Source: Hyphomicrobiales bacterium
GTDB lineage: Bacteria > Pseudomonadota > Alphaproteobacteria > Rhizobiales > Xanthobacteraceae
Direction of reading: 5' to 3'
DNA length: 40,538 nucleotides
Assembly: GCA_003135415.1 (NCBI GenBank)
Contig: PLBP01000027.1
Span: 8,260 to 48,797, forward strand
Position numbers and translations under genes: made by a program. Shown one piece after another: positions 1 to 6,156 of this stretch. The notes under the pieces are model-generated. The model saw only the letters and a program-made list of their open reading frames with translations. It made no database searches and was not told the origin of the DNA. The stretch's first letter is position 1. Each line of letters starts with the position of its first letter.

Positions 1-53
1 TTGAGGTGCTAGCGGGGCAACCCTTGGAGGTTCGAGTCCTCTCGGCCGCACCA
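1..53 (+). tRNA. tRNA-Leu (anticodon GAG), 3' part
   Basis: The window opens inside the anticodon loop of a leucine tRNA. The loop TTGAGGT (1-7) carries anticodon GAG. It is followed by the 3' anticodon stem GCTAG, a long class II variable arm (12-26), a T arm with loop TTCGAGT, the 3' acceptor strand CGGCCGC (43-49), discriminator A and an encoded CCA (51-53). The long variable arm leaves Leu, Ser or Tyr; the anticodon decides Leu. The 5' half lies outside the window, so pairing of the acceptor and D arms cannot be checked. Confidence 0.9.
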
Positions 54-80
54 AATTTAGAGATCGGACGGCGGGCCGAT

Positions 81-200
81 CTCGGGTTCACCCGAGATCG
101 GTAATTAGCTGCCCAAGTCGGCTAAAGCCGACTTGGGTGTCTCGGGTTCACCCGAGATCGGTAATTGGCTGCTCAAGTCGGCTAAAGCCGACTTGGGCGA
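81..200. repeat. Two tandem 60-bp units, each with two hairpins
   Basis: Positions 81-140 and 141-200 are the same 60-bp unit, differing at only a few bases. Each unit has a short hairpin with stem CTCGGGT (81-96 in the first) and a strong hairpin with 11-bp arms CCCAAGTCGGC/GCCGACTTGGG and loop TAAA (112-137). Part of a further copy may precede at 61-80. It lies just after a tRNA gene, so it could act in tRNA 3'-end formation or termination, or be a REP-type array. Its function is not known to me. Confidence 0.75.
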
Positions 201-221
201 GGTCGCCGTTGGCTTTTATTG

Positions 222-270
222 GAGCATGATCTTTTCCGAAAACCGGTTCCCACTTTTCGGGATCATGCTC
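222..270. repeat. REP-type palindrome, GAGCATGATC family
   Basis: A 49-bp imperfect palindrome bounded by GAGCATGATC and GATCATGCTC, with inner arms around CCGAAAA and TTTTCGG. A second copy, with a nested hairpin, lies at 28658-28729. Palindromes of this design are, to my knowledge, frequent between genes in Bradyrhizobium and relatives. It sits just past the 3' end of the minus-strand deacetylase gene and may help transcript termination or stability. Confidence 0.8.
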
Positions 271-277
271 TAGCCGC

Positions 278-1411
278 TCAATCGGGGGTGTCGCGCATAC
301 TACGCGTGGAAATCTTCACTGCCGCCTGGCGCGTCGAGCGGTGGATGTGCCGCAAGGACGCAGTGTGCCTATGCCGCGGAGCGGAGTCGGCCTGCGCTTG
401 CTTGGGGTCCGGCCCCTTCGACGCAGCATCCTTCGCCGGCGTCTCTTTCAGCGCGGCTTGCCGGGAAGAAGCCGTCTTTGAGGCGGCTTCCATCAGGGCC
501 GCTTTCGTCGTGGCCTCCTTTGGTGCCGCCTCGTTCGTGCCCGGCTCTTTTGACGCAGTTTGCATCAAGGCCGCTTTCGTTGTGACGTGCTGCGGCGCAG
601 ATTCCTTCGCTGCGGTCTCGGCGGGAGGGGCGGGTGTAGCGGCGACCAGAGCGGCGCCGTCCGCCGGAACCATCTGCACCACCTTGTAGCCGCGCGCCTT
701 CAACTCGCGCAGCAGCTTTGGCAGGATGGTAGCCGTGCGAGCGTGAATGTCGTGCAAGAGCAAGATTCCGGAGCCGCGGCGCTCGAGCCGGTCCATCGCG
801 CGCTTCAGAACCGTCTCCGGCCCGATGAAGGTCCAGTCGTCGGCGGGGAAATCGGCGCCGACCGCGACATAGCCTTGCTTATTGATGTACGCGTCCAAAG
901 GTTCGGTATGCCGGAAACCGGGAAAGCGGAAGAACGGCGCCATTTTGATTCCGGTCGGCGCCAGCGCCTCTTCGATATGGCGCCCCCCGTCGACGACTTC
1001 CGCGATGCCGCGTTCCACGGGAAGTTTGTCGATGTAGCGCGGATGATGTTCGGTGTGGTTCCCGATCGTGTGTCCGGCGCGCGCCTCGCGCTGAACCCAG
1101 TCGGGATATGCCTTGGCCATCTCGCCGATGAGGAAGAACGTCGCCTTCACGCATTCATGCGCGAGCGTCTCCAACACGGGTCCGGTATATTTGGGTAGCG
1201 GCCCATCGTCGAAGGTGAGCACCACTTCCTTGGGCTCGAGCGGCAGCGATTGCGGATAGCTCATGCTGCCGATGCGCGGGCTCTTGGCCGGATCGACCAC
1301 AATCGTGCGCGAGGTGCCGAGCGCGTCGGGATTGCCGGGGCAATCCCCGGCAAGCGCAGGACTCGCGATGAACCCCGCGGCGAGCGCGCCGCTCAGCAAA
1401 ATCAGACGCAT
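278..1411 (-). CDS. Exported polysaccharide deacetylase (NodB domain, CE4)
   Basis: A 377-aa protein with an N-terminal signal peptide (cleavage likely after ALA, residue 21) and a NodB/CE4 deacetylase domain at about 60-250. The catalytic motifs are present: TFDDGP (66-71, base and metal Asp), HTEHHP (119-124, two metal His), FRFPGFR (about 160-167) and LLLHD near 217. It should hydrolyse N- or O-acetyl groups from an envelope polysaccharide, perhaps peptidoglycan; the substrate cannot be read from sequence. The last ~125 residues are a low-complexity Ala/Lys/Thr tail with a repeated TTKAALM motif, probably disordered or wall-associated. The ATG at 1411 is preceded by a G-rich Shine-Dalgarno-like stretch. 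It follows a second deacetylase gene on the same strand. Confidence 0.9.
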   Translation of the reverse strand: MRLILLSGALAAGFIASPALAGDCPGNPDALGTSRTIVVDPAKSPRIGSMSYPQSLPLEPKEVVLTFDDGPLPKYTGPVLETLAHECVKATFFLIGEMAKAYPDWVQREARAGHTIGNHTEHHPRYIDKLPVERGIAEVVDGGRHIEEALAPTGIKMAPFFRFPGFRHTEPLDAYINKQGYVAVGADFPADDWTFIGPETVLKRAMDRLERRGSGILLLHDIHARTATILPKLLRELKARGYKVVQMVPADGAALVAATPAPPAETAAKESAPQHVTTKAALMQTASKEPGTNEAAPKEATTKAALMEAASKTASSRQAALKETPAKDAASKGPDPKQAQADSAPRHRHTASLRHIHRSTRQAAVKISTRSMRDTPD

Positions 1412-1441
1412 GGATAAAGACCCCCGAATGTGCCGCGAGTC

Positions 1442-2560
1442 TTACAACGAATTGGCCTTAGCGCCAGAGGGGCGGGGAAAGAATCGGCGGAGATCCCAGC
1501 CCAAAAGGCTTGAATTCCGTGGCGGAACCGCAGCGTGCTCGGCGCCAGCGAGGAAAAAGTCGTAGATATTGGTGTCGCCGGGACGGAGGTTGTAGCAGGT
1601 GGACACAATCTCCGGCTCGCCGGCGGCGAGCAATTCCGGGATGGTGACGAATTCGTAACCCTGCACTTTTAGCTCGGAAACGATTCTCGGCAAGGCGGCG
1701 TCGGTGTGCCAGCCGCGGCCATTGGCGTGAAAGATGACGATCGAGCCGGGCTGGACGGAGGCGAGCACGATGCGCGCCATTTGCGCGGCACTTTCGCCGG
1801 GCGCGGGGTCGCCGGCCGCCACATCCCACTGAATCGGGACGAGGCCCTCCTGCGCCACCGCTTCGAGCGAGGCGGGATTGCAGGCTCCGTACGGGAAGCG
1901 AAGGTAGCTGATCCGCTTCGGCGCGCGCGCGGCGGCGGGCGTGGCCGCGTCGCGGGCGATGCATTGTTTCGCCTCGAGCCCGGCGCGCACTTCCTCGTAG
2001 GCAAGTTGGGCGTTTTCGATCTCGGCCTTGAGCGCGGCACCCGAGAGCCGGCGTAAATTTTGATGCTCCCAGCCATGATTGGCGACCTCGAACAGGGGGT
2101 CGGACATTAATTGCTCCGCCCGTTCGCGATGGGTGAGAAGCCATTTGCCGCCGGCGAAGAAGGTCGCCTTTACATTGTTATCGCGCAGGTAATCGACGAT
2201 GACTCCTTGATAGCCCGCGACTTCGTAATGGGTTTCGCAAAGGTCGAAGGTGAGGGCGACGAGTTTCTTGCCGGGCGGAAGCTTCACGTGGCGAATAACG
2301 CCACGGGGCATTCCGGCGAGCGGAGAGAATTCCGCCGGCACGCGCTTGGGTGGATTGACGAGGGCCGCCGGTACGCCCCTTTGAACCCGCTCGTCGCCCG
2401 TGTGGTAGGCGAGCGCCGCCGGTGTCCAGCACAGCGGAGCCGGCGTCGCGGTTTCGGCGGATGCGCCCGGCCCGGCGAATAGGCAAAGCAGCGAAAAAAC
2501 CGCCGGGAGGATCCTGTACAGCAGCGTTCCCGGAGGAGATCTTCGCGCGCTAGTTCGCAT
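1442..2560 (-). CDS. Exported polysaccharide deacetylase, variant NodB motif
   Basis: A 372-aa protein. The frame stays open further upstream, but the ATG at 2560 is preferred: it starts a clear signal peptide (hydrophobic core ILPAVFSLLCLFAG, cleavage after ASA), and a promoter shared with the next gene lies at 2617-2645, inside the longer reading. The NodB domain has variant motifs: TFDLCE instead of TFDDGP, NHGWEH for the metal histidines, RFPYGACN, and IFHAN near the end. The usual second Asp (a metal ligand) is Leu, so metal binding may differ from classical CE4 enzymes, or this is a separate subfamily. It lies 30 bp upstream of the first deacetylase gene on the same strand; the two may share a transcript. 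Confidence 0.85.
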   Translation of the reverse strand: MRTSARRSPPGTLLYRILPAVFSLLCLFAGPGASAETATPAPLCWTPAALAYHTGDERVQRGVPAALVNPPKRVPAEFSPLAGMPRGVIRHVKLPPGKKLVALTFDLCETHYEVAGYQGVIVDYLRDNNVKATFFAGGKWLLTHRERAEQLMSDPLFEVANHGWEHQNLRRLSGAALKAEIENAQLAYEEVRAGLEAKQCIARDAATPAAARAPKRISYLRFPYGACNPASLEAVAQEGLVPIQWDVAAGDPAPGESAAQMARIVLASVQPGSIVIFHANGRGWHTDAALPRIVSELKVQGYEFVTIPELLAAGEPEIVSTCYNLRPGDTNIYDFFLAGAEHAAVPPRNSSLLGWDLRRFFPRPSGAKANSL

Positions 2561-2616
2561 TTTGCTCTGAATGGGTTGAAAGGGACGGTCGCTGCGGTGC
2601 GATGATTCCTGCGCGA

Positions 2617-2645
2617 GTATTGTGACGTCACTAGGACTTAAGCAA
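2617..2645 (-). promoter_or_regulatory. Predicted promoter of the second deacetylase gene
   Basis: On the minus strand, a -35-like TTGCTT (2640-2645) and a -10-like CAATAC (2617-2622) are separated by 17 bp. The spacer contains the palindrome TGACGTCA. The same hexamers, spacing and flanks recur upstream of the neighbouring gene at 4021-4049. Similarity extends about 85 bp, from a CAAGACG box upstream to a TTCAACCC box just before each start codon. Conservation of the whole block supports real promoters; the hexamers themselves match consensus only partly. Confidence 0.55.
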
Positions 2646-2670
2646 GCGTGGAGCGTCCCGTCTTGTTGCC

Positions 2671-3963
2671 TCAATTTGGGGAGAACGCCGCCGCCAAATC
2701 CTTCGCTCCTGGCAACGCGGTCTCGCTATCCATGATAGAATTGGTTTGCGCCAGCAATCTTGAAACGGTGTTGTTCTTGCTGGCAACCGGGTTGCGGTCA
2801 TAGCCCCCGCGCTGGAAAAAATTCGAGGTCGGCACCTGGTCGCGCATCGATTTCGGCATCGTGAGAATATCGAATCCGTTGCCGTCGCCGGTCAGGTTCA
2901 TCATTTCCAGCTCGGCGGCGCTTAAAGGCGCGCCGAATTTTCTTTGCCGCGCGAACATGACGGAATTCAAAAGCTTTTGAGTCTGCAGCAAGGGTCCGAC
3001 ATCGATATCCAGGTTCAACGCATGAATGCCGAGACCTTGCGGCGTTTTCGCCAGCCTTTCGTGCTCGCTCCAGTCATCGGGCACGGTTTTGCTGAAATCG
3101 ATCATTCGTTGAAGGATTGCAATTTTTTGATCCATCGCCCTCCGTCGCGGCCCGGTCAATCCTTCGGCCTTCTTTCTCAACACAAGGACGAATTGGCTTC
3201 CCTGCTCGGCCACCAGCTCGACGCTATTGGTGCTCAGCAATTGATTGTAGCCGAGCGCCGTCGATACCGCGCGCGCGCCCGGCTTATTGTCCTCAAGCCC
3301 GGCCTGGACATCGTAAGCACCGTTTCCGCTCGCCTCGAATCCATAAATTCGAACAGCTTGATCTTTGGTCAATCCCGCCGCGGACGCCACCGCCGCATAG
3401 GCTCGTTTAAATTCGTTTTCGCTCGCCGGCTTCTGCGGCGTAAATTGAAATTGCTCGGCGGCATTCTTGAGGAAGTCGGCGACGACCGGGATGTACCTTG
3501 GAGGCTTGGGCGGCTCTACCGGCGCGGGCGCCGAAGGATCGATGGGTGGCGGCGGTCCGGTATAGAGGGGCGGCTGAATCAAAACGTAGTCGTCGAGCAC
3601 AATCGTTTCATTGTTACGCCGTTTGGCATATCTGGCCTTGCGCTTATCGCCGGTCGATTTCCAATATATTGCGGCATCGTCGTCGAATTTTTGCCGGGCT
3701 ATTTTATAGTCCGCGAGTTTCTGGCGGTATTGCGCCATCTTTTTCGGATCTACGGTTGGAGCCGCGGCTGCCGGCTGGGCGAGCGCTTTCGTCGCGGCAT
3801 CATTAGCAAGAACGAGCAAGACAGCCGTCAGCATCGTCGCGGTGAAAATAATCAAACCGTTGCAGCGCCAATACGGCGAGCGGCCGGCACAAACGATCGC
3901 TGGTTTAAAAAATGCACTCACAGTCTCGTATTTATTTTGCAGGAGCTGCGAGCCTGGTGTCAT
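2671..3963 (-). CDS. Membrane-anchored protein with lysozyme-like C-terminal region
   Basis: A 430-aa protein that I do not recognise as a named family. The start at 3963 is chosen because the duplicated promoter block ends there. One hydrophobic segment lies near residues 35-58 (GLIIFTATMLTAVLLVLA), followed by a charged region, a proline-rich linker (PPLYTGPPPPIDP and onward) and a C-terminal half of about 270 residues. That half holds FEASGNGAYD, then ALGYNQLL and a following Asn. This recalls the catalytic Glu and Gly-x-x-Gln pattern of lysozyme-like transglycosylases. I infer, weakly, a periplasmic peptidoglycan-binding or -cleaving role. Context agrees: its promoter region duplicates that of the adjacent polysaccharide deacetylase. 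Confidence 0.6.
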   Translation of the reverse strand: MTPGSQLLQNKYETVSAFFKPAIVCAGRSPYWRCNGLIIFTATMLTAVLLVLANDAATKALAQPAAAAPTVDPKKMAQYRQKLADYKIARQKFDDDAAIYWKSTGDKRKARYAKRRNNETIVLDDYVLIQPPLYTGPPPPIDPSAPAPVEPPKPPRYIPVVADFLKNAAEQFQFTPQKPASENEFKRAYAAVASAAGLTKDQAVRIYGFEASGNGAYDVQAGLEDNKPGARAVSTALGYNQLLSTNSVELVAEQGSQFVLVLRKKAEGLTGPRRRAMDQKIAILQRMIDFSKTVPDDWSEHERLAKTPQGLGIHALNLDIDVGPLLQTQKLLNSVMFARQRKFGAPLSAAELEMMNLTGDGNGFDILTMPKSMRDQVPTSNFFQRGGYDRNPVASKNNTVSRLLAQTNSIMDSETALPGAKDLAAAFSPN

Positions 3964-4020
3964 TTTTTGTTTTGGCGGGTTGAATAGGGCGGCGTCTGCG
4001 GCGCAATGATTCCTGCGCAA

Positions 4021-4049
4021 GTATTGTGACGTCGGCAAGGCTTAAGCAA
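4021..4049 (-). promoter_or_regulatory. Predicted promoter of the lysozyme-like gene
   Basis: Minus-strand TTGCTT (4044-4049) and CAATAC (4021-4026) with 17-bp spacing, as at 2617-2645. GACGTC in the spacer and GCGCAGGAATCAT downstream are also shared. The duplication suggests that both genes answer to one regulator or sigma factor; which one is unknown. Confidence 0.55.
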
Positions 4050-4121
4050 GGGCAGGGCGTCTTGATGCATCGCCCCCGGCCGCGGTTTGCCTTCGTCACA
4101 ATGGCCGCCTAGAACCGGCGC

Positions 4122-5558
4122 ATGAGCGAAGTGCCGGAAAAAACCGACGAGCCGAAGCCAAAGCCGAAGCGTCAGCGGCGGAAAAAGCCGCCGGAGTTTC
4201 GCACGCTAGAGGGCAACGTCGCGTCCAAATTCACGAAGGCAGTGACGGCGGCGATCCGCGCGCGCGACGTAGAAAAATTGCGCCAGCTTTCGGCTGGTCT
4301 CCACGAATCCGACCTCGGCGATCTCATCGAGGCGCTCGATCAGGATGACCGGCCTGGCCTCGTCGAGTTGTTGGGCGAGGATTTCGATTTCACCGCGCTC
4401 ACCGAGGTCGAGGACTCGGTGCGCGAAGAAATTCTCGATGAACTACAGCCGGCGAAGGTCGCCGAGGGCATGCGCGCGCTCGAATCCGACGACGCGCTCA
4501 AGATTCTCGAAGATCTGCCGAAGGAAGAGCAGGACGAGATTCTCGAAGCGATGTCGGCGCCGGAGCGCGTGGCGCTGAAGAAGCGCCTGCTTTATCCCGA
4601 GGATAGCGCCGGGCGCCTGATGCAGACGGAGTTCGTCGCGGTGGGGCAGGATTGGGACGTGGGGCGCACCATCGACCATTTGCGCGAGAACCGCGATCTG
4701 CCGGACGACTTCTACGAAATCTACGTCGCCGATCCCGCGCGCCATTTCGTCGGCGCTGTGCCGCTCGACAAGCTGCTCAGAACCCAGCGTCCCGTCCCCG
4801 TTTCCGACATCATGGTTACCGAGCACGAGGTGGTGCGCGCGACCGACGACCAAGAGGACGCCGCGCGCCTGTTCGAGCGATACAATTTGGTCTCGGCGCC
4901 GGTGCTCGACGAAGAGGGGAGGCTCGTCGGCGTTCTCACCGTCGACGACATGGTCGACGTGATCGAACAGGAGGCGGGCGAGGACATCAAGGCGCTCGGC
5001 GGTGTGGCGCCCGACGAACAACTTTCCGACCCTTTTTGGCGCATCACCCGCGGGCGCTTCAACTGGCTTCTGGTGAATCTGGCGACCGCCTTCCTCGCTT
5101 CATCGGTGCTCGGCTTCTTCGAGGGCCAATTGCAGAAAATGGTCGCGCTCGCGGTGCTGGCTCCGATCGTGGCGAGCCAGGGCGGCAACGCCACCACGCA
5201 AACGATGACGGTGGTGGTGCGGGCGCTGGCGACGCGCGAACTCGGCCCCGCCAATATGTCGCGCGTGATCGTGCGCGAATTGATGGTCGGTTTCGTGAAC
5301 GGGCTCGCCTTCGCCGTGATCACCGGGGCTGCGGCGTTCGCCTGGTTCAAAACTCCCGGCCTCGGCATCGTGATCGGGCTCGCGATGATCTGCAATCTCG
5401 TCGCCGCCGCACTCGGCGGCGTGCTGATTCCGCTCGCACTCTACCGCTTCCGCTTCGACCCGGCGGTGGCCTCGAGCGCGCTGATCACCACCGTTACCGA
5501 CGTGGTCGGCTTCTTCTCGTTCCTCATGATCGCGACGATCTGGTTCGGGCTGGCGTAA
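4122..5558 (+). CDS. mgtE: Magnesium transporter MgtE
   Basis: A 478-aa inner-membrane channel-type Mg2+ importer. A basic N-terminal tail is followed by the helical MgtE N domain (about 50-150), rich in acidic residues that in this family sense Mg2+. Two CBS domains follow (about 150-275, with PVSDIMVTEHEVV and a second repeat ending VDDMVDVIEQEAGEDI). The C-terminal pore domain of about five helices starts near residue 305. The signature SQGGNATTQTMTVVVRALA and the pore Asp in TTVTDVVGFFSF are present. Length is normal for the family (about 450). I saw no Mg2+-responsive leader in the short upstream gap. It is divergent from the lysozyme-like gene, so 4050-4121 probably holds its promoter. 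Confidence 0.95.
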   Translation: MSEVPEKTDEPKPKPKRQRRKKPPEFRTLEGNVASKFTKAVTAAIRARDVEKLRQLSAGLHESDLGDLIEALDQDDRPGLVELLGEDFDFTALTEVEDSVREEILDELQPAKVAEGMRALESDDALKILEDLPKEEQDEILEAMSAPERVALKKRLLYPEDSAGRLMQTEFVAVGQDWDVGRTIDHLRENRDLPDDFYEIYVADPARHFVGAVPLDKLLRTQRPVPVSDIMVTEHEVVRATDDQEDAARLFERYNLVSAPVLDEEGRLVGVLTVDDMVDVIEQEAGEDIKALGGVAPDEQLSDPFWRITRGRFNWLLVNLATAFLASSVLGFFEGQLQKMVALAVLAPIVASQGGNATTQTMTVVVRALATRELGPANMSRVIVRELMVGFVNGLAFAVITGAAAFAWFKTPGLGIVIGLAMICNLVAAALGGVLIPLALYRFRFDPAVASSALITTVTDVVGFFSFLMIATIWFGLA

Positions 5559-5585
5559 GAAGCTACCGCCGGCGTTTAAAAACTG

Positions 5586-6024
5586 CGGTATTAGGTAGCA
5601 AGCTCAGCAAGAAACCACCAAAAGCGATGGCAGAATTTTGTTTTCGAGGACTTGGTTTGCAATGGCCCGACGTTATTTTTTTAGATCGGGCTCTGGCGGC
5701 TGAATGGGAGCTCCAGGCAATCCGAAAGGTGAACTCGTTGTCGGTTGGATAGGAACCGAGAGCTTGCTTGGCGGGCGGGGTCTTTTGGCTCAGAACCGCC
5801 GCTACCGCCGCCAATTGTTACGTTAGGAAGCGAAGGCGCATCACCAGAAGGGTCGGCCATCGTTGTCTCAGGAGGCCGAGGCGTAACTCCAGCCTTGGCC
5901 GATGCATTGAATAGCGTGAGCGCCGCCAACGAGGAGTAAGGCTCAAGACGCGCATACGGCGTTCTTGGGGCAACTCCAGCGAGAATACAATCGGCTTTCT
6001 TGATGGACTTGCTACCTAAAACCG
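5586..6024. mobile_element. MITE-like element with ~30-bp terminal inverted repeats
   Basis: A 17-bp repeat (CGGTATTAGGTAGCAAG at 5586-5602) recurs inverted at 6008-6024 with one mismatch. Similarity continues inward through a shared CAAGAAA to about 30 bp. The 439-bp segment between seems less GC-rich than its neighbours and encodes no transposase. Two small frames inside (5681-5929 minus, 5745-5939 plus) start with TTG, lack a ribosome site and match nothing I know. I found no clear target-site duplication; AAAACTG on the left and AAAATCTG on the right are only suggestive. The rest of the gap (5559-5585, 6025-6156) shows nothing else. Confidence 0.5.
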
Positions 6025-6156
6025 AAAATCTGCCGATTTATCGCGGTTTAATATTTGATTCACCCTTGCCGCCGATCGGCCGCCGCCGCTGATCGCCGAT
6101 TAATGGCTGTCCCTTAAATTTGCGCCCTGAGATGGGGCAGAGGCCCCCAGGGTTGG

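Noticed and set aside
81-200. Possible CRISPR array (two regular repeats)
   Set aside because: The two 60-bp units are contiguous and nearly identical throughout, with no unique spacers and no cas genes nearby.
219-689. 156-codon plus-strand frame opposite the first deacetylase
   Set aside because: It is a mirror of the Ala/Lys/Thr-rich tail of the deacetylase; no ribosome site.
4050-4121. Mg2+-sensing riboswitch before mgtE
   Set aside because: The gap is only about 70 bp and shared with a divergent promoter; no M-box-like structure is visible.
5681-5939. Overlapping small frames on both strands inside the inverted-repeat element
   Set aside because: Both need TTG starts, neither has a Shine-Dalgarno site, and neither product resembles a known protein; kept only as a note in the element.
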